From NCBI GenBank assembly GCA_021527695.1, contig JAKFAO010000001.1, positions 1,364,001 through 1,428,000 of the forward strand: a DNA stretch of 64,000 bases. Reading direction: 5' to 3'. The notes below the pieces were generated by a model. The model had not been told where the DNA came from. It saw only the letters and a program-made list of their open reading frames with translations, and made no database searches. Positions 1 through 11,595 of the stretch are shown one piece after another (the first letter of the stretch is position 1; every line of letters starts with the position of its first letter). This stretch comes from Naematelia aurantialba. Its lineage: Eukaryota; Basidiomycota; Tremellomycetes; Tremellales; Naemateliaceae. The position numbers and the translations under genes are program-made.

Positions 1-1192
1 GGTCATCGGCGGCATCGATAAAGCATATCAAGGTGGTGACGAGCAGTGTCTCGAGCCCGCGCAGGTCGCGGATATCGTCGGGGAATCGCTCGATGTTGTA
101 GTGCAGGATCTGCAAGCGGGCAGGCGCGGTCTTGTCTGCCTCGCGGGCTCTGCGTCGCGGGTGAGTGGTGCGTTGGCTTGCGGAGAGCAGCAGGAGAGGA
201 GAGAAGGCAGCAGGAGAGGAGAGAAGGAAGAGAAGGAGGAAGGAATAGGAGAGAAGAAGAGCAGAAGAAGAAGAATAAAGGACGAGAAGGGAGAAGAGAC
301 GCACATGCATATCTCGACTTTTGGATCTGGTTTCCGGTCGAGCGAGCAGATATAGTCCTTGCCATACACCTCGCGGGTCCACCTGTACTTGTTTCTACTG
401 TGCATCAGCACCGGCTCTTGCTTGAGATCCCGCACATAGCGGTAGTGCATGGGGTTGATTTGATGCGCACGCTTCAAAATGGAATGTCCATTCCTACTTT
501 CCGAGCGAGCGTCAGCTGGTCTCCCAATGTCTTAGGAGCATATCAGCCTACAAAATTGCTATTGTATTGTGTGGTCAGCATTGCTCCCATGGAGGTGAGC
601 CACATAGAGGGTAGGGAAGGGGACAGCCCATTGAAGAGAGGGGACGGAGAGGTGACACACATCTTCCCGCTGAACTCAAAGACGACATCCTCCTCCGGCC
701 CGTGTAGTTGCAACCTGCGTCTCTTGGATTTGTCGGTCGCGAATCCGACACTGGCGAGGCGGGCGGTCGTAAGTGGGTCTAGCGGGTGAGCTTGGTCAGG
801 TGTCCACCGAGGGTGAACATCGGCACTGAAATTATACAGGGATGGAGAAACGAGGAATTTTGAAGAAGAGGATTGTGAAGAACGAGGCTTTGTGAGGAGC
901 GAGGAATTGTGAAGAACAAGCAATTGTGAAGAAAGAGGAATTGTGAAGAAAGAGGATTGTCAAGAACGAGGATTGCGAACAACGAGGAATCGAGCAAGTT
1001 CAGCGTCAGCGGCTGCCCCTCACCGTAGATAGCAGCAGCATACGCCTCTCCGTCCCTCGCCTCCCTCACCCGCGCATAGCGCGCCGTGTTCTCCGCGTCG
1101 GCAATGAGGTTCTCCACTGCTTCTGTCACGCTCGGGTCGGTCGACGAAGGGATCAGGTGGAGGGTGTAGCACGCCGTATCGCGCAGTGCCAT
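1..1192 (-). CDS. Uncharacterised multi-exon protein, truncated by the left window edge (possible tubby/LOR-fold, DUF6593-like)
   Basis: Three coding-looking segments lie in order on the minus strand, separated by repetitive, intron-like stretches. The first starts at the ATG at 1192 (MALRDTACYTLHLIP...) and runs to about 995. The second covers about 830-650 and contains KSKRRRLQLHGPEEDVVFEF. The third covers about 490-310 and contains MHSRNKYRWTREVYGKDY. A fourth segment from about 165 continues off the edge and contains ARLQILHYNIERF and a hydrophobic stretch ending LLVTTLICFIDAADD. The order of a short aromatic strand motif, a basic R.YRW motif and a C-terminal hydrophobic helix after 'LQI' recalls the fungal tubby/LOR-like DUF6593 proteins. 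That is a resemblance judged by eye and not a secure assignment. The splice junctions are not resolved, and the C-terminus is missing from the window. Confidence 0.4.
180..300. repeat. Purine-rich low-complexity tract in a probable intron
   Basis: This is an almost uninterrupted run of A and G with repeated AGGAGAGGAGAGAAG-like words. On the coding (minus) strand it is a long polypyrimidine tract, consistent with an intron 3' region of the truncated left-edge gene. Confidence 0.6.
848..995. repeat. Degenerate minisatellite in a probable intron of the left-edge gene
   Basis: About eight imperfect copies of a 15-17 bp unit resembling GAGGAATTGTGAAGAA follow one another. They lie between two coding-looking segments of the left-edge minus-strand gene and so are probably intronic. 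Confidence 0.6.
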
Positions 1193-2298
1193 GGCGGGCA
1201 CGAGCTGCGTCGGCACCAGTAACAGAGCTCGGAGTAGAGCCAGCCCAGGCCAGCCTGAACAGTAAGCAGGAGCAGTCGCTGGAGAGGAGGCAAGAGGCAA
1301 GAGAGAAGAAGAAAGAGGCAAGAGCGAAGAGAGGACAAGCAAGGGATGGTGAATGGTCCAGCAGGGGACGGTGGAATGGTCAAGGGCAGGCGGCGTGACG
1401 CCGCTGCACCGCTTGATACGGCCAGTCCAGGCACGCGTGTTTCGAAGTTGGGTGGCAAGTATCCGCCAATCTATTGAATCGATTACGTGCTCGTCACTAT
1501 GCTGTCAAGAGGAGTACAGACTTGTCAGGCCGCGCAGATGAATGACTGTCAGGTTGTGTGGGCGCATGTTGTCTAGATGTCGTCGTTGGCAGTGGAGAAA
1601 ATATGATGTCAGGAGGTGTGGCCGCATGGAGAATCGGTCGGGCGGTAGACGCAAGTTGTCCAGCGGTGTAGCTTCACGTCGGTGTAGATGCGTAACAGTA
1701 CGCACAAGAGACGTAACAGTGCCCACAAGAGACAGACATGCATGCCAAGACCCAAAGAGGATGCGATCACAAAGAAAGTACGATTACTGTCACAAGGCAA
1801 CGATACAGGAAGAGAGGAAAACAAGTACAAACATCCCAATCTACTCTACCAACCCCCGTCGCAATGCTGTCTTTTTGGTCTCTGACAAGCCGCTCGGCTT
1901 GAGAGTCTCCTTCGTAACAAGCACCATGATTACCGGCAAGATCTACCGCTGACATCGGTCCACCATGGCCAACGGTCCACCACTGCGATCGGTCCGCCAC
2001 TGTCGCTACGTCACGGCCGCCACCACTCGGCACCCACTGCTCGTTCTGAGGGTAGCCAAGTTGTAGCTGTCGAGCGGTGTCCGTGCGGAGCTCTGAGGCG
2101 GGCGCGCTGTCCAGCGGAACGTCGTAGCTGTTGTTCGGCACCGTCCCTCTCGGCGCCGCACTTTCATCGCCTCCACCGAGAGTGGCCCTTCCCTCCCGCC
2201 TCGAACACTGTTCACTAGGCAGATACCACCTCTGGCTCATCCCTCCCGCCTCGACCTGAATACCGTAACAAGGGTTTCCGACACCCACCCGTCTCGCC
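1193..2298. other. Intergenic: left-edge gene promoter side and SIP5 3' side
   Basis: No open frame in this stretch shows family resemblance or a credible splice structure. The 1193-1400 part is purine-rich, with many AGAGG/AAGAG words. The remainder looks like ordinary spacer between the start of the left-edge gene and the stop of SIP5, which is transcribed toward it. Confidence 0.5.
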
Positions 2299-4481
2299 CT
2301 ACTCATCATCGCTATCCAGCGGGGCATAGTTCACGCTCCCCTCCCTTCCCACCGTGCCCATCGTCTCGACCGTCGCATCCGTGTCCTGCCGACCATACGC
2401 CGGCCGCTGCTGGTAATGATGTTGGTCTGCGCCGGCCCCCAGCTTCGCATGATCAGGCATCAGCGCCGGCATATCGAGGCTCAACCGCGGCAGCCCAGCG
2501 TGGCCCGACGCGGACGCTGCCGATTCGAGGTTCACGACCGGCGCGACTGGCGCTGGCGACGCTGGCGTCAGTGACGGCGGCGAGCGGCTCGAGCTGATAC
2601 TGCCGCTCGTGGCTGCGCTTGTCGCAGGGGCAACCACAGGGACAGGCGCGGGATGTAAGATGGGCACCTGCACCTGACCGCCCGCTGATGGGCGGCGCGA
2701 AGAGGTCGCTGTCGAAGAGGCTTGAGGTTGCGGTGGGGGTGCAAACGTCACTTTTTGCGACGCGGACGAGCCCGATCGGGAGCGACTACCAAACTTTTGC
2801 CGCAGTTTCGACGCCGCAGAAGGCCGCAATTGAGCCTCAGGCGAAGAGGAGATTGGAACCGACAGCGAAGGCCCAGACGACGATGCAGAAGATGCATGCC
2901 GGGACGATTCCGCCACAGGCGCCGTTGGCGTCCCCGTCGGGGTACTTCTCTTCGAGTCGTCGTGCATTTTCTTCTGGTGTTCCTCGTGGTCAATCATCGA
3001 TAGCCGCATCGCCTCCATGATCATGAGCTAGCCATGTCAGTCGAGGCTACTGCTGAGACGTAGAGGTCAAGCTCACCTCTTCCAGATCCCGTTCTCTCTC
3101 TCGTCCGGATTGGTGTCGACCGCGCCGTGCACCATTCTCCCCCTCGGAAGGTTGCGCTGGCGGTATCGACATGCTAAAATCTGCGGTGCCCGGCGCGCGA
3201 GCTGATGTAAAGCCAATCGGGATGAGTCGATCTCCAACCTGGTCCATAAGCTTGGCTGCCCACGCAGCGGGGCGACACTGGCTCACCTGCCGCATGACGA
3301 TCCGTCGAGATGCCTTTCTCGCCGCGGCGGCCTTGACTGCATTCAGCTTCATCTCCCAATCCGGCCGTATCTCGTCTACAAGCATGAGCTTTGTCCTCGG
3401 AACCTCGTTTGCTTGGCGAAGCTCACCGATCGTAACCACCTCCTTGCTCTTTGAGCTGACACTCTTCCTCCTCATCTTTTCCTGCGCTTTCGGCGCCATC
3501 CCGGGGCCAGTGCTCAACTCTGCGTCTTCGGAACCGAGACTCAGCGCCGACGAGATACCACTCGTGATGGGGCTGGTCGCCAATGCGGATCCGTCAAGAT
3601 GCAGAGACGAACTCGAAAACGTCGAGGGCCGCTCGTAAATGACACCGAAATCCGACTCTACGCAGTATGGACAACAGGCTGGCTCTGACTCGAGATGCGT
3701 GATCGTAGCCTCGCTGCGCTTGATCTGCACGAAACACTCTGTGCAGATTGGCTGCTGGCAGCAGCGTGATGTGTTGATATTTGGCGGATAGTTCTGCGAG
3801 GCGTCAGTTGGCGGATTGGCAGGGGAGCACGGTCGGGAAGGGGCAGCTCACCAAGAAGCAGATGGGACACTCGATGGCTCCAATGTATGCTCTACGCTCG
3901 CGCCGCTCGCTCTCCTCCTTCTCGTCGTGTATCTTGGAATCCCTTGCTCGGTGGATACCGACTTTCTTCGTGAGACTGCCTACGCCTGCGTGGGCTTCCC
4001 GTTCCGCCTTGAGCGCCTCTGTCACGCTGTTCTGCACGTTCTCCTCGAGGTCCTTGTCGCGCACCTCGTTCAGCATCCGCGTGGCTTCCTCCTCGCCCCA
4101 GGATTCCTCCCAGTCCTCGAGGCCGCGGTAGAACGGGGCCAGCTTGGCCTCGAGGATCCGCCGGGTGACGATGGTCTTGGAATAGTCGTGCGACTGGGGG
4201 AGGGAGAGGGCGTGCGGGTTCTGGGGGGACAAGTGCCCGCCATAAGGCAGGAGCGGGGGCGTAGACGGTGGAGGCGGGGAGGGAGGTTGCGCGGGAGGCG
4301 TGAGGCCAGAATGGAAGGCGACTGGCACACTTGTCGTGGGTGTGCCGGTGCCTGTGCTGGCAGAACGGACGTTGATAGGCTGCGCTGTCGACGTGGTCGG
4401 CTGCGCGCTGGAAGGCGTCGCCGTACCCGGTCCTGCGGGGGTGCCGCCAGGCGAAGTCGCGTGTGATGGGGTGTTACCCAT
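2299..4481 (-). CDS. SIP5: Sip5-like RING/zinc-finger protein (Snf1-interacting)
   Basis: Four exons can be read: 4481-3852, 3793-3287, 3238-3077 and 3027-2299, giving about 675 residues. Residues 1-100 are Pro/Ser/Thr-rich and begin MGNTPSHATS, a possible N-myristoylation context (Gly2). The diagnostic zinc-binding core spans the first junction: CPICFL at the end of exon 1 and CCQQPICTECFVQIKR in exon 2, followed by ACCPYCVESDFGVIYE. This is the arrangement of the fungal Sip5 family. Exon 4 opens with the conserved MIMEAMRLSMIDHEE segment and then becomes a long Ser/Ala/Pro-rich tail ending in acidic residues. In yeast, Sip5 binds the Snf1 kinase and the Reg1-Glc7 phosphatase in glucose signalling. 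That role is inferred here from family only. Confidence 0.88.
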
Positions 4482-5403
4482 CGTGCCGAACCGTCAACGG
4501 ACCTTGGGGTACGACGTGGTATGCCAGAACCGTGCGAGACGGGGAATGGGAGGTAGATGCCAGGACCGGATCTGCAGGTAATCTCAGAATCGGCGCTTCT
4601 CAGTCGGAACGACGAGCATGCAGGATATGCAGCAGCTCGCAGCTCGCAGGTTGAAGTGCTGCAAGTCGCAGTGATGCGCCGACTTGCTTGAAGAAGCGAC
4701 TGAAGAAAGCGACCCGCGCAGACCCTTTGTCGACGTCACAGTCTACACCGCCGCGTGGTACAGGCGCGCCTATTCTCGGTCGTGGGGTCTCGATTGTCGA
4801 GCTAGAGACCTTTGACGGTATCCGTAGCAGAATGCTCAACAGCCCACTACGGCGTGAGTCACAGCGACAAATGCAACGACGACAACGATGGCGGGTTGGC
4901 TCTGTACCGGATAGAAACGAAGTGATAGGCGAGACCGGGGAGTAGAGTCGTCGTAGTCACGAGACTCTGGTTGACTTGTGACCAGCGCGCGAGTTTCTTA
5001 TCGCGACTCAGAGATGGAGAGAGACCGACTGGGCGCGGGGATTTTTTGCGGCTCGCGCTGCGCAGCGATACCAAAGAGGTGCAAGAGTAGGACGGTGGAT
5101 GTTGGTGGGAGAGCAGATTATGGACGATTAGGAGCAGCAGCAAAAGATTGAGGGACTAGTGCTCATCGGGTGACGTTTACCTGGTGACGCCGGCCGCGGC
5201 GCCAAGCAGGGGGGATCATTTAATGTCAAGCCTGCGCACGGTCTGGTATTCCAGTGTATCAGTGGCGACAGAGGTAATTCTCTTGGCATCAACGGTGAAC
5301 TGGTCTCCGCGGCTGCCCAGAAGCCAGTACCAAATGTCAAGTCGTACATTCTACCCTTGATAAGACTACGGCCATCCGCCAAGTGCCTCTGACCTTCCTC
5401 GCA
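4482..5403. other. Intergenic: SIP5 upstream region and CSC1 3' flank
   Basis: This is spacer between the SIP5 start and the stop of the channel gene, both on the minus strand. Small frames here (for example about 5128-5382) lack family signals and credible splice sites. No RNA gene was recognised. Confidence 0.5.
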
Positions 5404-8400
5404 CTAATCCTTCTTCCTGCTCTTCTTCCTGCCTTTCCGCTTCTCCCCCTTCTCTTCCTTACGCTGCTGCTTCTCCGCCTGCCGGCGCTTCTTTTCCTCC
5501 AAGCTCCACCTCCGCTCTTCGTCGCTTAGCATCAGGCGCTCGAGCACTGGCCATTTCTCCATCGCCTTCCAAAACTCGGCCAAGTCGGGTCGGGCAGGGG
5601 CGAACTTTGGCGGCCGCCAATCGAGCATCGCAGGTCGGAATGGGCGGGCTACTTTGTCTGCATTCGTGGCGCCAGACAGTGCAATGACTTCGGACGTGGA
5701 TTTGAGGGTGCCGATGTATCGCTTGATTCCTATCATAAAGGATACGGGGATCCCAGCGACCAACGGCATCCGCCACGATTCCGTCTTGAGCGAGATGGCT
5801 GTGTCGATCAGTATACATGGGGAGAGGGAAGCGTGCTCAAGGTGGAATGCCAATCGATGGGGTTCATTTGAGACGCGCATAGATGCACTCACTGAGAACC
5901 ATTAATAGCTGCATTAGCACAGCCGAAACAAGCAGGCGGTTGATGATCACCCGCCACACTTTGCCATCGGTCTCCTTGGTATCTTCCACAAACATGAGCT
6001 GGTTGTAGAACTGGGCACTGTCAGTCGCACCTCCTCGCCAATAGGAGCTGGGAAGAAAAGAGAAAAGAAAGCGTACCACGAGCGAGGCCGCCCAGAAGAA
6101 GATGGTGCCGCACACAGCTACTAACGGAGCCAGCGGGGCGTAGACTAGGCCGACCACGACCGCGAAGAGCTGGATGCGGACGTTAGCTTGAATCCAGCTA
6201 CCGACAATTTCGATGGCAGGGGTCGAGCAGACACATGTACACTCACTACGTGCGAATACTCGACCGCTGGAATCACGTCAGCTCACTCTGACTCGTGTCA
6301 CCAAACGTTTGATGCAGTTGCAACATACCATACTAAGAGGAATGCATCAGCAGAGCGACACGAGAACCGAGTTTGTGTGGAAGGCTGACTCACCTCAAAT
6401 GTTGCTGGCGTTGCTAGTGTCTCATTGTCGTTGTTCGTCCTGGCGAGGAAACTTTGACACGTGTTCAGCAAGCAGCTGGTCGGCAAACCATCAGTACGTA
6501 CATGAGTTGATACAGCTTGAGTAGGATCCGTGGGATCTGCAATAACATGATACACACGACTGCTGCGCGCACTCTGTACCATCCATCAGCCTTGTCACAG
6601 AGGCAATGGGGCAATGGGGTAATCAATGTTACAGAGGAGGAAGACGTCACGCCCCGCCACCCAACGGCCCAGTGGCAAACGCGAGTGGCAAAAGCAAATG
6701 CCACGCGGGAGTCCTAGGGGCGAGGGAGGCGGTAGGGAGTGGGCAGGAAGACTGCAGTGAGGGGCGGGGGTGAAGGAAGAGTCGGGTGAAGGGGGGAGGT
6801 GAGAAGCCAGGTTGGCGGAAGGAAGCTCACGGATACCAAGAAAGCCAGTAAGAGCTCTCGGAGATATAAGCCTTGGCGACCTTGGCCGGCACGTCCCCGA
6901 GACTGGCGTAGATCTCCTTCCAGCTGGAGATGCCGATCTTGTCGTACACTGTGAGGTAGGACTCGTATATCACCCCGAGGAGGGAGAAGACGATGAAGCT
7001 GGAGACCTGGGAGATGAGCGCCTGCATGGGTGTCAAGGGGTGAAGGAGACAAGACGACCTTGCACGTGGAATACGAGGTGTGGGGAACGGCTAAGCGAGG
7101 CTGATGTTGAAGGTGTGACAAAGGTAAATGTAAAGGCAAATGTAAAGGTGAAGGTGAATGTAAAGGTAAAGGTAGGGATAGAGGTACAGGTAGAGGTGAA
7201 ACCGACATACAATCTGAAACACAAACAACTGGCGAATCACATTCTTATCCAGCTGTCCGCGGTTCAGCGCCCCCGACCAGCGACTTATAAACCGCATTAT
7301 ATGTGGCAAAAACAGGGACGCGAGCGCCTGGATCGAGGCGGGGAGGATCCCGCCTATGGCCGTGAAGAATGCCTGCCAGATGATGGACGAGTCGCGGAGG
7401 TTTCGTAGGGATGGGACTTGTTCCACGATCTGCGAGCGTGGCGTGAGCATTTTCGGGTGTTGTGTCTCCAATCCTTGGCGTTGTCCCCCTCTTCTGTGTC
7501 TCCAATCCTTCCTCTTTGCAACTCTGTCTGTCTCCAGTGATTCCTGTCGTCACTCGTCGCTTCCCCTACCTCGTCTGTGTTCTCTACTCCTTCTGCTATC
7601 TTCTTCGACGCTGCTCACTTCCCACACACCAGTCCACCCTCGTATATTTCATCGAAGCGATCACCCCACGTGCAAATCACCACAACGGAGAGACGCAGAA
7701 CTGCACGGGAAACCACGCACCGAATCGATGTTCGCCAACAGCGTGATCGCCATCAGCGGGATGGTATTGATAAAGCAGATGACGACCAGCGCGATCTTGC
7801 CAATCACAGCGTGCGTATGGCGGGTCTTTGCGTCCTTGGTGAGGTTCCTCCATATCTACCACTCAGGCGTCAGACGCTCTTCTTCACAGGTACGGGCGGG
7901 ACATAGACATGGACATACGACGTTACGACTTCGAGCTGACTGGATTACGTGCATCAGCGTTGCCACCCGGATGACTGGGTAGGGTGTGGGGGCAGAGTCT
8001 CGGATGTAGTATGGGAGAGCTAGAAAGAAGGATGGGAAAACTTTCAACAGCTGAGGAGGCTAGGAAGCAACTCACTCGTTGCACAACGATACCGGCCGTC
8101 TTGAGCTTGGTATTGGCTTTTGCACGGGTCAACCACGTATGTGCCTCCTTCGCCGACCGGAACGACAGGAAAGCTGAGTACATCAGCAGCTTCCTGAATA
8201 GATACCAGAGTGCTCCAGAAGCAAGGGCGGGGAAGGGTCAAGACGCACCCGAAGTGACAGTCTTGTCGATCTCATGTTGGTCCTCTTCATCCACTTCGGT
8301 TTCTGCCTCGATCTGAGCTACGTCGATGGCATTGAGCGCCTCCCCTGCTTGATCGCTGCACGAGTCAACACCACCTATGTCTGCGGCTGGCATCCACTCA

Positions 8401-10745
8401 CAGTCGCTCTACAGTGTGCTGCGAGTCTGTCAGCTGGCTCCGACGACCATTCGGACAGCAGGGTCACGAGGTGCACCATGTGAAGCTGGACAGACAGTGG
8501 GGTGTGTGTGGGAGGGGGCAGGGGAAGCACGGTGGCGACCAAACACACCGTCTTATCCCCCGTGAGCCGTTTCCAGCAATTATCGTACCCACTCCCATCA
8601 CCGCCCAAGATGTCCCGCCTCAACCACGCAGTCAGGCTCCTGTCCCACCGCGGAAAATGGTGTTCCTCGTACTTGTCGATCAGCTCGCTCAGCTTGCCCA
8701 TATCGCGGTGCGTGAGCGTGACGGCACAGCCCGCGCCGGGCCGCAGCTCGGGGTGCACGATGAGACATACTTCCTGCTTGACCTGGCAGATGGTCTTGCG
8801 TTGGGTGGTGCTGTCTTTCAGGGTCCGTTCGGGGCGGATATCGAGATTGTGCACTATGAGTGTTTTGAAGGAGTGTTCGTTGCGGTTTCTAGTCACGGAG
8901 TTCGGGTCAGTTCGGCGTGATGTGACGTACAGAACTAAGGGAGCCAAAGGAGCCAGGTAATCAGAAGACCGGAGGATGAGAAGGACCAGAGGAGCGAAAC
9001 GCCTCAAGATGACAGGCTTACAGGTATGTCCAGTGGCGAATGAGCTCCACGTGATGTTGGGCATGCAAGTAGACTGCCATGTCAGCGAGGTAGGAAGCTT
9101 GTCAGTCTTTCTAGAACAGAGACAAGCAGCAAGAGTGCATAGGTATAATCGAGTGAGCGACGCAACGAGGCAACCGCGGTGTCAGTCGTTGTGAGAACCG
9201 AGGCTCGGGGGAGCAGGAGGGTACGCAATTCGACGCCGTGAATTTGAGGATGAAGGCGCCCGACCAGACTCACCAAACACCACGACCAAGAGCGACACGA
9301 CCCACTCTGCAAAGACGTGCACATACAGCCCGTTACCCGTGACGTTGGCCATCGTGAACAACTGCATGTTATCCAGCAAATTTCCCGAGTCGCCACTTGC
9401 ACTCGCACTCGCACTCGCATCACCGCTGTCCCCCGTGGCAGTCGTGTTGGTAGTAACGTCGAGTGACGTGGCAGTCGTATTGGTAGCGTCAAGTGACGCC
9501 GTGCTGCCGTAACTCGTCTGTGTGTTGAGGTAGTAATTGATCCCCATCAGCGGTCCAGCCACGAGGAGACTGATGCTGACGAAGAGCCAGCGCAGGAGAC
9601 GGAGGAATTGCAGGAGCGTGGTGGCGTCTAGGCCGAGCGTCTCCATGACTCTGCGAGCTTTAGCTTCTGGGTGCACTATACTGTGACCCAGAGTACACGG
9701 TCGGAGTGGGCCGAAAACGAGGGAAGACAATGGATGATAGCGACGCCAGCCGGCGAGAGAACATATATCGGACAGTGGAGGGTGGGGTGGTGTCAGGGGG
9801 GGGGGGAAGAGAGGGAAGAGAACAGGAAAGCAAACCCAGCACCCACTGTTTATCACGCTCCAAGACAGCCTTCCCATTGAACGGCCGCACTTCCAGCGCA
9901 AAGTCCCTCAAGGCTGGCTTGAGCCACTCTAGAAATCCCTGCGGCACCTACAGGATCCAGAATCAGCTCCCAACGATCCGATAGCACCGGTACCATGCTC
10001 ATGCTCCTCTCATGCCGTGCTCACGACATGCCGATGCTCTGCTCTGCCCATACCAGTGACGTGTTACGCTGGGAAGCGGCAGCCACGCCTACAAAGCCTG
10101 CAATACACAAATTCCTCTCCTGGCACCCACCATACAACCAGCACGGTGACTCACCTCAGGAACGGGAGGCACGAATTCCCCCTCTTTGACGTTGCTCTGC
10201 CGTTTTTCACACGCCTCGACACGGGGACGGTAGATGATGGGGTCGCGACGCCGCCTCCACGAGAACACCAGGAAGATGAGGATCTGTGGGGTCTCAGCAC
10301 TCGCCACTCGTTTCTCCTCGGCCGGGCCAGTGGTGTCAGTTGCACGGGCCGGCTCTCCCCACTGTGAGGGTTTCGTTACTTGCAGCAGAGGATGCAGAGT
10401 GCGGATGAGGGTGTCGACCCTCTATTCTCAACCTCTGTCACAGAAATAGGAGTCGTCGCGCAGCACAGGATGAGATAATGATACAAGAGGGCAAACCGCT
10501 TTGACTCGACTCACCGAGCCAACCGCCGTCAACACCCACGCAACAAGCACCGACGACCCGCTGACGTTCCAGTGCTGCTCGGCCTCATTGATCAGATCCG
10601 ACGGCGACACCGACCCGCCGGACCCGGCGCTGCTGCTACTTTCAGCGACGGCGGCTGTGACCGCGACTGTTGCCCTTGGCGCAACAGCCACCTGGGACAC
10701 AGGGCCCTGTGGCGCTCTCGGCCAGTGGGAGTATACTGGCGGCAT
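5404..10745 (-). CDS. CSC1/OSCA-type calcium-permeable stress-gated cation channel (DUF221, RSN1_7TM)
   Basis: The first exon is 10745-10515 and begins MPPVYSHWPRAP. The second is 10283-10155, and their junction creates a first membrane helix (VGSILIFLVFSWRRRR). Then follow FLEWLKPALRD (from 9947), GLDATTLLQFLRLLRWLF (about 9600) and a further helix near 9300. The cytosolic PHM7-type region lies at about 9000-8050 (LIVHNLDIRPE; AFLSFRSAKEAHTW). The seven-helix core includes IALVVICFINTIPLMAI (about 7800), GGILPASIQALASLFLPHI (about 7350) and SLGDVPAKVAKAYISESSY (about 6900-6830). Last come WRVIINRLLVSAVLMQLL (about 5960) and a very basic Lys/Arg tail ending at 5404. Family members are hyperosmolality- or mechanically gated cation channels of the plasma membrane or endomembranes. 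The gene is cut into many very small exons, so not every junction is resolved. Confidence 0.9.
7120..7200. repeat. GTAAAG/GTGAAG hexamer-like repeat in a CSC1 intron
   Basis: About a dozen imperfect hexamers of the type GTAAAG, GTGAAG and GTGAAT follow one another. They lie between two exons of the channel gene, so the repeating Val-Lys frame on the plus strand is not a gene. Confidence 0.65.
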
Positions 10746-10863
10746 CGTGGGCCGTCCCAATCCACGTCGACTCCTGTATCTCCAGTTTTTCCAACTTGAA
10801 GCGCATCGTCTCTCCCGTCAGCCGACCATCGACGTCGGTGTCGGACTGACAGTGGGATCGATG

Positions 10864-10893
10864 CGATAACGATAACGATAACGATAACGATAA
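10864..10893. repeat. (CGATAA)5 microsatellite
   Basis: Five exact tandem copies of CGATAA are followed by a degenerate copy (ATATAA). They lie about 120 bp upstream of the CSC1 start codon, in its presumed promoter or 5' UTR. GATAAC/GATAA words are also GATA-factor core sites, so the array would present five such cores in tandem. Confidence 0.85.
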
Positions 10894-11093
10894 ATATAAC
10901 GATGAACAGCGAGTGGGGCGTGGTGCGGTGCGCGGCCCAGATAACGGTTTGGCCAATGGATCAGTATGCGCTGGCAGGGGTCAGTGAAAGGATCGCCACA
11001 GTGTCGCAGGACGGTCAAAGGATCTCGCGAGTGGGTCCACCGAGTGTCGCACGACTGAGCGGGAACCTGCACAGGATCAGCAGCTGCAACCCT

Positions 11094-11160
11094 GTGTGTA
11101 TAAGGTGTGTATAAGGTGTGTATAAGGTGTGTATAAGGTGTGTATAAGGTGTGTATGTAG
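11094..11160. repeat. (GTGTGTATAAG)5 minisatellite
   Basis: Five exact 11-bp copies occupy 11094-11148, followed by a partial copy (GTGTGTATGTAG). The array lies about 350 bp upstream of the CSC1 start. It does not match a known telomeric unit. Confidence 0.85.
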
Positions 11161-11467
11161 TGTTATAAGTGCGTGTGTAGAATGGCGTACGAAGTGACGC
11201 CGCCATCCAAGCGAAGACAATGCACCACACGTCCCTCATGCCCACGGAATATGCATTTCTTCTCTCGTTCTCTTCACCTGGGTAGTCGTCAAGAAAAGAT
11301 AAACTCATGCTACATGTGGCTGATCCGGACCAAACCCCTCAAGGAGAAAATGCCATCTACAACTCTTCTCCGCCAGCCTCGCCAGTCTCGTTGCGCCCTG
11401 CTCGACACGTTCAGTCGCCTCGTTGCCATCCAACCATCCAAATCGCGAAAGCTGCCACTGCCACAGC

Positions 11468-11560
11468 TCTCCGCCACCACTGCACGGCTCCGCCACCACT
11501 GCCACTGCTCTCCGCCACCGCTGCACGGCTCCGCCACCGCTGCACGGCTCCGCCACCAAG
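11468..11560. repeat. GC-rich CTCCGCCACC(A/G)CTGCACGG tandem repeat
   Basis: Four to five imperfect copies of a 19-21 bp unit lie directly downstream of the YPD1 stop codon. They generate His/Cys- or Gly/Ala-rich artefactual frames on both strands. Confidence 0.7.
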
Positions 11561-11595
11561 AACCTCCATAGCCCTAGCCTGCGCGTCTCCCTCCT

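Larger units (their letters stand above)
10746..11595. other. Repeat-rich spacer between the CSC1 start and the YPD1 stop
   Basis: This 850-bp spacer carries three unrelated tandem repeats, listed separately: a CGATAA hexamer, a GTGTGTATAAG 11-mer and a GC-rich CTCCGCCACC block. No protein-coding segment with family resemblance was seen. The spacer must contain the CSC1 promoter on its left and the YPD1 3' end on its right. Confidence 0.6.

Noticed and set aside
1542..1952. 136-residue plus-strand frame rich in Arg and Cys
   Set aside because: It has no motif and biased composition, and sits in spacer without promoter or splice signals.
3816..4466. Long plus-strand frame opposite SIP5 exon 1
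   Set aside because: It is the antisense shadow of a GC-rich coding exon. It has no domain, and the opposite strand carries the clear Sip5 zinc-finger frame.
6812..7408. Plus-strand frame with a repeating Val-Lys stretch
   Set aside because: It is produced by the GTAAAG hexamer repeat inside a CSC1 intron, and flanking minus-strand exons are conserved.
10746..10760. Upstream start for the CSC1 frame at 10760
   Set aside because: That codon is TTG. The first real ATG in frame is at 10745.
11094..11160. Interstitial telomere repeat
   Set aside because: The GTGTGTATAAG unit does not resemble fungal TTAGGG-type or the known irregular telomere units, and it lies in an ordinary gene-rich stretch.
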